Assembly: GCA_032821775.1 (NCBI GenBank)
Contig: JAVLRN010000002.1
Span: 3,162,001 to 3,226,000 of the forward strand
Reading direction: 5' to 3'
Length of the DNA stretch: 64,000 nucleotides
Source: Sanguinoderma infundibulare
Taxonomy: Eukaryota; Basidiomycota; Agaricomycetes; Polyporales; Polyporaceae
Part shown: piece after piece, positions 1 to 12,557 of the stretch
How positions within the stretch are numbered: position 1 is the stretch's first letter
Layout of the letters: each line of letters starts with the position of its first letter
Position numbers and translations under genes: made by a program
Notes under the pieces: model-generated
Database searches by the model: none
What the model was told of the DNA's origin: nothing
Seen by the model: only the letters and a program-made list of their open reading frames with translations

Positions 1-3000
1 GGGCACGAGACTACCTCTGGTACGGAAACGAGCGAAGGTCTGCGTCCGAAGAGACTGACACGATCGTCTCAGGACTCCTCACCTTCACGCTGTACTACCT
101 CTGCAAGAATGCGGAAGCGATGCGCAAGGTCCGCGAGGAGGTGGATGAGGTTCTCGGTGATCAGCCCATCCGCGTCGAAGACGTTGGCAAGTTGAAGTAT
201 ATCTCCGGTATGCAAAGCCGATCATCTACTCTACCTGACTCTCGTGGCTGATCTCTCGACAGCGTGCTTGCGGGAGACGCTCCGCCTCAGCCCTCCCGCC
301 GCCATGCGTGCTGTTGAGGCTCTCGAGGACTCCACAATTGGTGGTGACAAGTGCAATTACTTCGTTCCCAAGGGCTCCAGGATTGGCATATTGACGGCGA
401 AGTCGCAATGTGACCCGAAGGTCTGGGGGGAGGATGTGAGTCTCTTTTTTTTCGTTTTGTCGAGCGGAGGATGCGATCCTGAGTGCTGTTCACAGGCTCG
501 CGAGTACAAGCCGGAGAGGATGTACGGCGAGGAGTTCGAGAAAATCCCTGTAAGCCCAATCTGCCCCCTCCATGGCTAGGAATCGATTTCTGACGCTGTC
601 CGGACGAAGCAAAACTCGTGGCAGCCGTTCGGTTACGGCATGCGGGCTTGCATTGTAAGTTTCATCTCTTGACTCCAACATGGCTTCTGTCTAATAGCTG
701 ACACTTCTCAGGGCCGTCCGTTTTCCTGGCAAGAGGCCCACATTGCACTCGCGATGGTCATCCAGAAGTTCGATATCACGACGGACGACCCCTCGTACAC
801 GCTTGAGATCAAGCAGCAGCTCACGGTAAAGCCGAAAGACTTCTATGTCCATGCCATCCCTCGCAAGCGGTCGCCTTCACCGATCGCCGTTGCGCCCACG
901 TCGACGCTTGTCAGCCTACCCCAAATGTCCGAGGCTTCTCCGAAGGAGGCTGAGACGAGCATTGAGCCGAGGCACCGGCTGTACGTCGTGTATGGCTCAA
1001 ACACGGGGACGTCGCAGACGTTCGCACAGAGGATAGCCAGCGAGGCTCCCCGTCATGGTATGTTCCCTGCTGGACAGACATAGTCGCTCTCGTGTGCTTA
1101 TTTGTCTTGCAGGCTTCTCGGCCACGTTGGGCACGCTCGACTCCATTACGGACCACGTACCCACAGACGGACCTCTCGTCATCTGCACGGCGTCGTTCGA
1201 AGGTAATCACATCATCCCTCCTACGTCCACCGCAGGGCTCTGACTCGAACCAAACATGCAGGCGAACCCGCCGATAATGCCACCCATTTTTTCGAGTGGA
1301 TCCACAGCCTCAAGGGCAATGAATTCGAGAACGTCAAGTACGCCGTCTTCGGCAGCGGCAACCGGGACTGGGTCCGGACATTCCAGCGCGTCCCGAAGAC
1401 GATCGACGCCATCCTGGAGCAGCGCGGAGGGAAGCGCCTCCAGGAGCGTGGTGTGGGCGACGCGCAGGCTGCTGAGTTCTTCGAGGTGTTTGACGAGTGG
1501 GAGTCGAAGCTGTGGAAAACGCTTGCGGCGGTATGTGGCCGTGATATTGTCATTTCTGGTGTCGTACTCTGATTTCGTCTGCCCTGTAGGAATATGATAT
1601 CGAGGTTAAGGAGCAGCCGACGGTGGCCAGCACCCTTTCCATCCAGACGATTGACGTTGGCACGTCAAGGGCGTCGATCCTCCGCCAGCCCGACGCCGAC
1701 CTTGGGAAGGTGGTCGAGAATCGCCTCTTGACGAGCCCAAATGCCCCGGCGAAGAGGCACATCGGTGAGCTACTCAACACCGGCGGCTTGGTGGCATGTG
1801 TACTGAATATACGTTCGCCCTGCAGAGTTCGAGTTACCGGAGCATATGACGTATCGTGCTGGAGACTACCTCGCGATGTACGTTTTAACTCAACATCTTC
1901 TGATTGCATTGCTCACTAGGCTTCAGTCTTCCCACCAACCCGCAGAGAGACGTGCAGAGGGTCACGGCAAGGTTTGGCTTCTCACCGGAACAGCAGGTAA
2001 GTCAACTAGCGTTTCAAACCTGGCGCAGTTATTCACCCTTGGATCCCTAGATCGTTCTGGGATCCTCTGGGCCTACCTCTCTTCCTGTGGATAAGCCTGT
2101 CAGTATTTCGACTTTGCTTTCAGGCTACGTTGAGCTCGCACAGCCCGCAACCACCCGCGACCTCCGCGTGCTCTCGTCTATCGAGTCTTCGGACGCAACG
2201 AAGGCTGCCATCGAGACCCTGCAAGCCTCGTACGCAGAGAAAGTTATGGGAAAGCGCCTCAGTATACTCGACATTCTCGAGGACCACGCAGACATCAAGC
2301 TTCCCTTCGGCACCTACCTCGAGATGCTTCCCACGATGCGCGTCCGACAATACTCCATCTCCTCCTCGCCGCTCCACAACTCGCAGCGTCCGGCGCTTAC
2401 TATCAGCGTCGTCGAGGCCCCCGCTCTTTCGGGCAGAACCGAGCCCTTCCTCGGCGTCGCGTCTAACTTCCTGGCGAGCCTCCGCCCGGGGGACGTCGTG
2501 CAGCTCGCCGTGCGCGCCGCGTCGGCCGCGTTCCACCCGCCCGAGGACCCCAGCATCTCGATGGTGATGTTTGCGGCCGGCTCGGGTCTGTCGCCTATGC
2601 GCGGGTTCTTGCAGGAGCGCGCGGTACAGAAGAAGGCTGGCAGGGAGATCGCGAAGTCGCTGCTGTTCTTCGGGTGTCGCTCGCCTTGCGAGGACTTCCT
2701 CTACGGGGACTCGGACCTCAAGGAATGGCAGGAGCTGGGCATCGTCGACGTTCGGGCTGCGTTCTCGAGGAGCGCTGGGGACTCGCTGGGGTGCAAGTAC
2801 GTGCAAGAGTAAGTCGTTCGGTGCACTCGCGCGCGTCTGCAGAACGTGCGTGCTGATTATGGTCGCTGTGCAGCCGTGTCTGGCATGATCGTCAAGACGT
2901 CCGAGACTACTTCGATAACCGTAAAGCTAAGGTAGGTCCGTCGGATAGATTAGGAAACTGCAATTGACGGACGTGTCTCTTGCAGTTCTTCACCTGCGGT

Positions 3001-3138
3001 TCAGGCAAGGTCGCGCAAGGGATCAAAGTGGTGCTGACGGAGATCATTAAGGAAGCTCGTGGGACCACAGATGAGGAGGCGGCGGCATTGTTCGAGCGGG
3101 CTATCCAGGGTCGCTATGCTACGGATATCTTCGAGTAG
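1..3138 (+). CDS. Bifunctional cytochrome P450/NADPH-P450 reductase (CYP505 type), 3' part
   Basis: Self-sufficient P450 fused to its reductase; known CYP505 members hydroxylate fatty acids near the omega end, with electrons passing NADPH-FAD-FMN-heme in one chain. The window opens inside the I helix (GHETTSG, restored by splicing out 20-72). Then come the ExxR motif (ETLR, about 285), the heme-ligand motif FGYGMRACIG (620-715), a flavodoxin FMN domain starting VVYGSNTGTS (about 990), an FAD domain with RQYSISSS (about 2345) and an NADPH site GSGLSPMRG (about 2583). Introns: 20-72, 208-262, 436-495, 550-609, 655-711, 1058-1112, 1203-1261, 1531-1589, 1765-1825, 1878-1926, 1997-2050, 2809-2873, 2932-2985. 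Stop is TAG at 3136. The N-terminal P450 part lies outside the window. All splices keep frame and no break was seen, so the gene looks functional. The substrate cannot be read from the sequence. Confidence 0.93.
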
Positions 3139-3572
3139 AGTTGGTTTTATCCATGGTATGGGCGAGAGTATGTGCGATCATAGACTCGATAGGCTCGGAG
3201 CCCAGCAAATTTGGTTTTACGATGAACAACAATTATGTGATGTGCGATTGGATAAGTGTCAAGGCTAGACCGCTCTCGATTTCTATGTGTTCAACGAGCA
3301 ACCGTAGAATTTGAATGGGGTGCTAACAAATGAAGCTGGCTGGTTGAAACCTGGTTGCAGCAGCGCCGACTCGCCGTTACCGAGCCGGCTCCGGGATGGC
3401 CCGGGCGTGAACATGACTGGGCGCATCTCACATCTCTACTCCTTGCTACGAGGACACCTTTGTTCGCAGAGTCCATACACATCCCTTGCACGTTGATCCG
3501 TTCTATATTCAAGGTGTGGGTCGATTCGTCATCGTGATCCAAGAACATCTTGTTCATTTCGATGCGCACAGG

Positions 3573-5168
3573 ATGCCAGAGCTCAAAGTCAACTCCGACG
3601 TCCTCGCCCTCATCTGTGGTTTTCTCTCGACGCGCCGCGACATCCTTTCCTTCTCGATGACCTGCTCGGTCTTGCACAGGAAGTCCATCCCGCACCTCCT
3701 TAGCGTCCGGGCTATTGCTCTTCGGCACCCGCGGTCGATCAAAACCTTTCATCGTTTCATCTTCGCCGACCGGGATGCTCGCGCACCCCACATCCGAGGT
3801 CTCATTCTATCAGCCACAGTCTATGATACCGGGGATGTTAGCGGAGACCCACTGGAGGATGTCACGAACGAAGTCGTCGGGATCCTCGAGGTGGCATGCG
3901 GCCTCCAGACGCTCCGTGTCTCAGAGGTCGGATATCCTGCTTCGGTGTTCATATCCTGCCCCAAAATCCTGCCCTTCATTTGCCAGCTGAAAACGCTACG
4001 CCAGCTGTGTCTCTCAACGACGTTGTCAACCATTCCCCAGGCCGTGCGCACAATCCAAGCGCCTCTCCCTCGAGGTCTCCTCCACCTTATCCTCTTATAG
4101 ATGGACCCCGAGTCTCATCACCGATTGTATGGATCACCTTTCCAAATATCTACGGGTTCTAAGCCTAGACAACGTTGAGATCCCCCCGACAACACGCATC
4201 ACTCGTTTCCAGGCGTTACGATCGCTCACGATCGAGACCGTGACGTTGGTCCCCTTTCAAGTGGGGATCCTCATAGACATGTTCCCATTGGTGGATGATC
4301 TGACTTGCTTGTATTACCCCATTTATGGCATCTATATGGCCGACGCCCTCCACCGGATGAGAGAGGAGAACATTCGTGCACAAGACATGCAAACCTGGCG
4401 ACACCTGGATCACTACAGCTGTTCAGGCCTTGACTTGTTGTTTACGCTCGGAGTTAGATGTCCCATCGAGAGTTTACAGATCGCTCTCCTAGGGTCATCG
4501 GATAGGCGCATGGCCGCCGCGCTCTGGGACAACCCTCCGCGACGTCTCACAATCATGGCCGAAATATTCCCAGCAGATAGCGACATATTCGCTGAGGTCT
4601 TCCCCCGCACCCCTCAGACTCATACAACGCACATCCTTCTATCCCTGGCTACACACAGTTCCTCCGAAGAAGGCTCTTATTTTGCCCCATGGCAAGACTG
4701 GGAAGAGTTTTCGGTGAGCACTGTACCTCCACCGTCCGGCTTGAGCGATAAACAGAAATGCAACATCAGACTGCAATTGTGGAGGGCGTCCGCAACCTTC
4801 GTATAACGCATCTGCGTGTGGTCTTCCAATCTCTCACACGCATCATCAGGGCGATCACGGACGAGGCGGTTGCGAAGGAGCGGAATGACTTTATTCGCAC
4901 GATGCGCGAGCCCGATTTCGAGGCCACTGCCGCTTCAATCCTGTCCGCGATTCCAACGCTGCGCAACTTGGTTTTGATGACGGCGGACCCGGAATGGAAA
5001 CCTAGTACCACTATCCTGTTCAGTACGCTCCACGGACCGGGGAGATGGTTTCGATCAAAAGGGTGGAGGGTGGTTGGCGGGGATAATCCGAAGCTAGTTG
5101 AAGTCCCTGAGGACAACATGGAGACGTTCATCAAGTCGGAAAGCATGGCGTTCCCTGACGAGGAATGA
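3573..5168 (+). pseudogene. F-box-like/LRR protein gene with a frame break
   Basis: Paralogue of the next gene. Starts at ATG 3573 (MPELKVNSDVLALICGFL), an F-box-like N-terminus; such proteins bind Skp1 and act as SCF ubiquitin-ligase adaptors. The phrase APHIRGL (about 3786) is shared with the neighbour, followed by leucine-rich segments. A 56-nt intron (4714-4769) joins the last exon, ending in FPDEE and TGA at 5166. Between about 3991 and 4060 the reading frame moves by one base: the upstream frame stops after LLHLILL, and the leucine-rich pattern resumes one frame over. No acceptable GT-AG intron of the right length lies there (the only in-phase candidates are 34-40 nt), so I read it as a frameshift; a sequence error is possible. 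Without the break the protein would be about 510 residues. Confidence 0.6.
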
Positions 5169-5685
5169 GGCAAGCGCGAGTTGGCTAGGACGTGTGAGCA
5201 AACTGCAAGCTTACAATCTATTTTAAGGTGCATTTTCGTCTTGCCGAAGACGTTCTCCAGAGAGACGGGGATTGACTTGGATGGTGTGGACTCGGATTGG
5301 GAAGTTCTGTACCATGCAGGGCAGGTGCGAGATTGATCTGTTTGTGCGAAAGCACGTATCGAGAAGAATCATGCGATCGCGTCGTCTGCCCGCTTGCTAA
5401 TAATTGGTAGGTTTTACTCAATCGAAAGGGCGTCCTCAGGCTGCCAGGGAGACGTCGCCAACGAGGCAGACCTGCCCTAAATACCCGGTAGGCGCTGGCC
5501 TGTTGCGAGACTGCGGTAAGATTTTTCTTGGAGTTTCCTTTCAGCTTCCTCCACAGCCTGAATCTCCGCCTTACAATACCGAAACGGAAGCACCTGCATA
5601 GGTGGGAGGATCATGCCTGATTAAGTTCATTTCGTATGCTCATCAGTGTTCCGAACCCCGACGCAAACAGCAGGACCCGGGATCC
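5169..5685. other. Gene-free stretch
   Basis: Spacer between two tandem F-box-like genes. No convincing coding, RNA or repeat signal; it should hold the promoter of the downstream gene. Confidence 0.5.
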
Positions 5686-7400
5686 ATGTCCGAGAAACCT
5701 CAGGCTGTCGCCGCGCGGGGCCAGCCTATGACGCTGAACTTGGACGTGCTCGACGCGATTTGCGGCCGTCTCCAGAATGTCGAGGACATCCTAGCTTTCT
5801 CCCTCGCTTCCTCCGCCCTCCGTCATTGCGCGATCAAGCACAGCCTCGGCGTGCGGCCAATCGCCCTTAAGGACGAGAGGTCAACCTTCTCCCTCCACAA
5901 GTTCATATTCGCGGATAAGGAGGGTCGTGCACCACACATCCGTGGACTAGAGATCGTCATCCTCGGGAACCCTATACAAGGCCTCTCGAGCGCCATGCAA
6001 AAATATCTCCTGGACATCCTCCTTAGTGCCAATCATCTCCAGACACTCCGCATCGCATTGGAACATGGCCCCGCGTCTTACTACTTGGGCGACCCCAGGT
6101 TCCCCAGGGCCTTGTCGAACCTCACACGTCTCCAGGAGCTCTCGATTTCCGCCGATTCCCAACATGTACCGATGCTCGTCTCCAACTGCCGATCTCAGGC
6201 CCTTCGCATGGTCCGCATCCACGGCAACACCCTAGACTGGTGGCACCCAGATCGTATCGACAAATTGATGCGTCAGTTGGTTTCCAGTCTGCAGGCCATC
6301 GAATTGGGTCACGTCTGTCTCGCCACCCCTCAGCCGTCCAGGTGCAGTCAATACCCCGCCGTTCGCTCTTTCGTCGCCGACTCCGTGATAGGCACCCCAC
6401 GTGTGGATGTACTCATTCACATGTTCCCCAACCTGGAATCTCTCGTCCTCCGCTCTGCAGACACACGGAACGACGGTTGGAACCGGATGAGCAACCAGCT
6501 CGCTCAGCGAGAGCGATCTTGGAATCGTCTCGATCGCCTCGTCTGTAGTCCCTGGGTATTATTCGACCTGGGTCTCAAGTGTCCGATCCGGAAGCTAATA
6601 CTGAGCGACCTGGTGGTACACTTGTCGTCACGATATCGGGTAGCGGAAGCGCTCCTGGACAACATGCCCGAAAACCTCGCGCTATCGTTCAATCTGTCTC
6701 AGGACCGGCATCCACTCTTCTTTGAAGACATTCTACCGCTGACTCCAACCGACAATTCGCGACTGAGGAAGCTAGTCCTCCTCCTCCGTTACCACAAAAG
6801 TAACAACGCGGAGGATCCGGAGTTACTCGTGCAGCAGGAATGGACCCGGCACCTGGTAAGTAACGTCTCCGGTTTTTCTGTGCCAGGAGAGACTTACGAT
6901 AGCACAGGACAGCGTCCTCTCTGCCATCGAACCCTTTCCTCTGACCCACTTGCGACTCGTCCTCAACTTCCTCGTAACTCTCCCTCATTATCGAACCGGG
7001 GAAGGCGATGAAAGCTTCGTGAAGAGCACCTGCGTCGGATGCGACCTGGAGGACGTCGCCACGAAGTTGTTCGAGAGGGTCCCAACGCTGCAGTGCCTGT
7101 TCCTGACGAGCTGCGGCAGGGTTTTCGTCTATAACGATACTCCATACGGGCCGTTGGAAACCGATCAAGACCCCTGGCTCGATTCGAAGGCGTGGGGCAA
7201 ACTCGAAGAGGGCGGATCCAGGAAGATTCAGGGAGAGAGCTGGGCCGAGCTAAGCGGGGACGTCGCGGAGCAGATTATCAGGGATGAAGACTTGCATCTT
7301 CCCGCCGGGGACGAGGTGAGTCGACTCGTTTCCTCACCTTCCGCTGGTTACCTGACGGGCGTCGATATCATCACAGGAGGACATCAGAAATTGCGAGTGA
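5686..7400 (+). CDS. F-box-like/LRR protein, about 533 aa
   Basis: Intact paralogue of the preceding broken gene, in tandem and same orientation. An F-box-like N-terminus (LDVLDAICGRL, then LAFSLASSALRHCAI) is followed by KFIFADKEGRAPHIRGLE and repeated leucine-rich segments typical of basidiomycete F-box proteins; the expected role is substrate recognition in an SCF ubiquitin ligase. ATG 5686 is chosen over in-frame ATG 5602 because it matches the paralogue's start. Introns are 6856-6907 and 7316-7376 (61 nt, CTGAC branch site, CAG acceptor). The last exon encodes only EEDIRNCE and the stop. If the second intron were retained, the protein would run to 7456. Target unknown. Confidence 0.72.
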
Positions 7401-7631
7401 AGGAGGTGATGACTCAATCTTCGAGTTGTAGCGATACAGAAAATGGGCTGGGCTGATATTCCATGTACACAGGTGTCCCGTACGAGGAGGTCGTCGCCGT
7501 TCCACGATTCGAGGCAGTTGCCGACGAATGCGACCTCGTTCGGAAAGCCAGGTTGCATTTCAGCGATGTAAGGACAGTAATAGGTTGTTTGCTAAGTGAT
7601 AACACGAATTTTGAGACGTCGATGGTGAGCT

Positions 7632-9818
7632 TTATGGAGTATAGCGGAAGTCAGGTGCCTGTTCGGGAGAACTTGGTTTCACCGAAGATGCAGATGCAAC
7701 GACAACGATTTACCTACCTTGTCTGCAAGCTCCGACACATCCACGAGGACACCGGGAGTCGGTTTTCCGTAGAGCGCATCTCTCCGTCGGTTCTCCGCAG
7801 AATAGTATGTCTATACCGTGTTGTCGATCAATCGATCGAGACAAGGTCGCCCAAATGAGGGAAATCAGGCTCACTGTCAATATAACCGCAAGTACGCCTG
7901 AAAGAAACTGTAAACCACAAGTGACGGCAAATCCTTTCCTGCGGTCAAGTTACTCTTTCGTCAACCTTCGACCACATGGAAAATACAAACAGACACTCAC
8001 ACATAGTGCGGCGCATCCGTCTCTGGGAACAGATGCGAACCCAGTATACTTCCGCACTGGCCGATCGACATGTATAGCGGGATACCGGCAGCCCTCTTCG
8101 TCTCCGATCCGAGGTTATGAGAAACTAAAAGCAGCGAACATCAGATACAAGTCGGTTATATGCGAAAGAAGGAACCACGTACACCATATGAGGATAAGCC
8201 CGATGGCCGAAAACGTGCCAACGGCCGCGCAGAACGTTGCGAAATAGCGCACGTGGTTGTTTGACGGAATGACGAGGAACAAGCTAGGAGACAGAGGGGA
8301 GCCCTGTTAGGCTCTACCCGTATAATTTGAGAAATAAGATAGTGATCACAGACATGTATCCGATGCCTGCGAGGACATTAACCACCGCAAGGAATATACC
8401 GCGTCGCTGTAGCCGATCAGAGGCATACGTGATGGCGCACAGGACCAAAGCTGCAACCGCATACGGCGGGACGGTGAGTATCTGGGCTACCGCGTCGGCT
8501 ACATCTACATATCAGCGAACAAATAAGATCGTCACCATATCCTTGAACTTACTGAAGCCGAAGTCGGCAATGATAGTGGGCAAAAATCCCGTAATTCCAG
8601 CGAACGCGCAATTTGCCGCAAAGTACATCACGCCACAGGCGTACAACTGAAGGTCGAGCAGAACAGTGTAAGCGTCAGTGAACGGCCGTGATCAACCTTC
8701 GCACCTTCCAGTCTTGGAACGCGATTGTGATGTGCTCTGTGGTCCAGTCACCGTCGTTAGTAGGCAAACCGTGGCCAAGGATCCGGAAACATACTCCTGT
8801 GAACCACCCTTCCGACGTCCGCACTCCCTCCTCTGTTCATTCGCTCCACGGCGATCTCGCGTTCCCGTGTTGTGAGCACTGCAGTTTTCTCGGGTCGGTC
8901 CGGTAACACAAAAAAAGCAAGGACACCCAACAGTACGGATGGAATGCCCTCGATAAGGAATAACAGTCGCCAGTTCGCTACCGCGGCATGGACGTGCTGG
9001 ATCCCGAACGCGAGGATGCCGCCAAAAGCGCCTGCGACGGGAGCGAACATGAACCACGCCGCGGTGCGGAGGCCGATCTCGTCCCTGGTGTAGAATAAGG
9101 CTGGTCTTCATATATTGAGCGGGCACGCTCAGGGTAGCAGTACTGGTGACACTCACACAGGTACAGCGGGAAGCCAGGGGCGCAAGCCGATTGGAAAAAG
9201 CCCAACGCAAGGCGGGCGACTATTAATCCGGGAAAGTTGAACACGGATGCCTGTGTTTCGCAAGGGCTATCCATCAATACCTAAAAACCTCAATTCGTAC
9301 GAGTGACGTACCATAAGGGTAGAGGACAAACCCCATCCTATCACCATACAGCCAATCCAAAGGTGGGATGGATATAACTTCGATATGATGACCGCAGGTA
9401 TTTGGCAGATGACCTGCAAGCTCTCCACTTAGATCTGTAGTGAGTGTAGGATGAACCATACGCACATATGCAAAGAAGAACGCCGAGGTGGCCCAATCGA
9501 AGAGCACTCCAGTGGGATCTCCGTGCAGGACGTCTTGCGGAAGGCCTTGAAGCCGCGCATTCCCCAGATTTGCCCTATCCAGGACTGATGTAACAGGTTT
9601 TAGAACGCGCATCACGACATGCATGCATGTGACTCACCGATGAAGAGATATATTGCGCAGAGCATGGGTAAAATACGTCTATCAAGCTTGCTCACCAGCC
9701 GTTGTTCTTCTCCTGAGCTCCGACCGGCCACATCCTGGAGAATGTCTGCGACCTCATGGGCCTCAACTCGTACAGTCTTTTCTTCATCAGTCTTGCACTG
9801 GCTGGTCCCGCTCTCCAT
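7632..9818 (-). CDS. MFS transporter A, allantoate/nicotinate permease-type (ACS family)
   Basis: Twelve-helix proton-coupled permease of the anion:cation symporter branch; yeast relatives Dal5 and Tna1 carry allantoate/dipeptides and nicotinate. Seen: the N-terminal KLDRRILPML motif, TM1 motif LDRANLGNARL, LFYTRDEIGLRT at the start of TM5, cytosolic-loop motif LPDRPEKTAVLT, and C-terminal helix residues YGKPTPGV ending APDFRYTP and TAA (7632). About 13 exons, positions matching the three paralogues in this window. Start: ATG 9818; an upstream in-frame codon at 9848 is GTG and was not used. One donor (GTCTGT, after the IGYM-type helix near 8345) is weak but keeps frame. All exons are open. 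A TATA-like box lies 80-87 nt upstream. Substrate not readable from sequence. Confidence 0.87.
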
Positions 9819-10261
9819 GGCAGGTTGTGAGCAAGTCAAGGGGGTCACCTAGTCGGAGGAGACGGGATGCCGCTGAAGATGTCCCACCCCCGGCCGTTAT
9901 ATACACATTTTCCCTGCTTCTCTAATTAGCACAAGGGAAGCGAATGTTCGATATTCCTCGGGGGCTGAAAGCAGTCCAGTCGGCGCTCACGAAGAAGATA
10001 CGTTCGTGTATTCAGTCATTTGACTTCGATCCCGTGCGAAGCAAGAGTCAAAAATGCTTCACTTCCCAAACTTATTATAATGAGCACGAATGGGGGCCAG
10101 TCGCAGCTTTATGGATACGGAACTCACTTCTCGATTAGCATCATACACGACAGACTTCGCGCATGAATTCATGACGATTCGTGAATATCGAGCCGGATCC
10201 CCGATTTATGTTTACAACAGGCCTTCGGTTCCATATATCCTCCCCAGACGATTAGACCTCT
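9819..10261. other. Gene-free stretch between MFS-A and MFS-B
   Basis: Holds the MFS-A promoter at its left end and the MFS-B 3' flank at its right end. Nothing else is supported. Confidence 0.5.
9898..9905 (-). promoter_or_regulatory. TATA box of MFS-A
   Basis: TTATATAC on plus (GTATATAA on minus), 80-87 nt before the ATG. The other three ACS paralogues have a TATA-like box at about the same distance. Confidence 0.55.
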
Positions 10262-12557
10262 TCACGGAGTATAGCGGAAGTTGGGTGCCTGAGAATGCAA
10301 CCAATGTGGGTTAGAAAGTGCCAGCAGCGTCGACATTGTCCTCACCTTGTCTGCAAGCACTGAAATATCAACCGGGGCATCCCGATGCGGCTTCCCGTAT
10401 CTCTCGTCTCGACGCTTGTTCTCCGCCGTGTAGTATGCCTGCATTGTACAATTCCAGGTCATCATCCGCGAGCGAACATGAGAGGTATCGAACTCACGGT
10501 AAGGATGGTTGCAAACACGACCAAATTGACCTCCAAGGCAAGCGTGACGGCGAAGCCCATCCTACAGCACCCGCACGCTGTTTAGCATCTACCAGATCTC
10601 ACAGACGGAACGGACGTGGTAAGCCACTCACACGTAGTGCGGCGCGTCCGTCTTCGGGAAGAGATGCGAGCCTAGTATGTTCCCGACGTGGCCGATGGAC
10701 ATGTACAGCGGCATGCCCAGAGCTTTCTTCGTCTCCGATCCCAGGTTATGGGAGACTGCAAGGACGTTAATACCATGTGAGTGCTGAGAGTTACGACAGA
10801 CGACGCGAAGACAGCGACACGCACACCATGTGAAGATCAGGCAATGCGACACGTATGTGGCGCTGACAATACAGAACGTGGCGAAGTAGCGGAGGTGGAT
10901 ATTCGAAGGAACAGCGAGGAGCAGGCTGAGGTAAGGACATAGAGAGGGAAGGAAGCATTATCAGCCGTCCCGCATTGGCCCCTAATGAGGAGGATGGAGG
11001 ACGAAGGCCACGCACATGTATCCTATGCCACCCAACGTACCCGCGCCCGCAAGGAACACGCCCCTGCGCTGAAGCCGATCGGATGCATGCATCACCACAG
11101 CAAGGATCACGACAGCTACCGCGTAGGGCGGGACCGTGAGTATCTGTGCCACGGTGTCGCCTACAACCAGGAAGGCGTGAGCGAATAGGCGCGAAACTCC
11201 AAACAATACGGCCTCTACTCACTGAAGCCAAAGCTTGCAATGATCGTGGGCAAGAATGCGGTGATCGTGGTCTGAGCACAGTTGACTGCAAAGTACATCA
11301 CCGCGGCGGCATATAACTGTCGGGCACGACAAGCGCAGCTGTCAGCGAACGGCAGTCATCTGCTCTGAGAACCTGACAGCCTCACCTTCCAGTCTCCAAA
11401 TGCCATCAGTACGTGTTCTACACTCCGGTAAACAATCGGGATGTCTCGTTAGCATCAAGGTCGCGTCCCAAGGGGCTTAAACGTACTCTTCTCAAGCACC
11501 CTTCTAGGATCCGTCTTTGTACCTCTGTTGACTCGTTGAACTGCGATCTCGCGCTCCCTCTCTGTCAACACCGAAGTCTCCTCCGGTCTGTCGGGAAGGA
11601 TGACGAAAGCGAGGATGCCAAGGAAAATCGAGGGAACTCCCTCGACGAGGAACAGCAGCCGCCAGTTTGCCAGTTTCGCGTCTACGTGCGAGATGCCAAA
11701 CGCGATCAGCCCGCCAAAGGCGCCAGACACGATGCTGAACGTGAACCAGGTCGCCATGCGACGGCCCATCTCCTCCCGAGTGTAGAAGAGCGCTGCATGG
11801 AAAATATTACGGCCATGCGTAAGGATAACACGAAGGTGCCGTGACAGTCATGCACTCACACAGGTACCAGGGAAAGCCCGGACTGAAACCCGCTTGGAAC
11901 GCACCCACGGCCAGGCGGGCGACGAAGATTCCCGGAAAGTTGAACGCGGACGCCTACAGCAGTCAATCAGTCCGAGCGAAGCACGCGGCGTTCAGGTGCG
12001 ACGTACGTACCATAAGCGTACCGGATATCGCCCAGCCTATGGCCAAACATCCGATCCAGGCGCGAGCAGAATACATCTTCAACATGATGATGGACGGAAT
12101 CTCACAAGTGACCTGTATACACATGCACCGTCACACCGGGAGCGAGCGCAGAAAAGTGACTGAACGCAGCATGCATACGCACGTAGGTGAAGTAGAACGC
12201 TGTATTGGTCCAGTCGAAGAGGACCCCGGTCGGGTCTCCATGAAGGATATCCTGCGGAAGGCCTAACAAGCGTGCGTTTCCCAAGCTCGTCTTGACGAGA
12301 TCTGGACGGGCGGCGTCAGATACACAAACGCGCTGGTGCACATATACACACATACCGGAGAAGAGAAACACGATACAAAGCATAGGCAAGATCCGCCAGT
12401 CGAGTTTCCGCACCAGCCGCTTCTCTTCCTCTTTCGACACTGGGGAGAACGGGTGTTCGCCCGCGTCGTTGGCCAGGACATCGACGACGACAATGTCCTT
12501 GATGTCCCTTTTCTCGTCTAATTCGGCTGCGCTGCGTTGGCTGTCCTTGTCAGTCAT
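10262..12557 (-). CDS. MFS transporter B, allantoate/nicotinate permease-type (ACS family)
   Basis: Paralogue of MFS-A in the same orientation, 443 bp upstream of it. Starts ATG 12557 (MTDKDSQRS), with a charged cytosolic N-terminus, RILPMLCIVFL, GLPQDILHGDPTGVLFDW, LFYTREEMGRRM, LPDRPEETSVLTERE, QILTVPPYAVA, SHNLGSETKK, YYTAENKRRDERYG, and ends APNFRYTP plus TGA (10262). About 13 exons at the family's positions, all open. Odd point: the TM1 motif is LVKTSLGNAR, whereas the paralogues have LDR(T/A)NLGNAR, so the conserved Asp-Arg-x-Asn is Val-Lys-x-Ser. This could change substrate coupling or mark loss of function. A run TATATATA lies about 90 nt upstream of the start. Confidence 0.87.

Noticed and set aside
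2120..2806. 228-codon minus-strand frame inside the P450 reductase
   Set aside because: Shadow of the FAD/NADPH domains; Arg-rich and without any family feature.
4007..4040. 34-nt intron to explain the frame break in the first F-box-like gene
   Set aside because: Shorter than any other intron modelled with confidence here and without a branch site; a frameshift is more likely.
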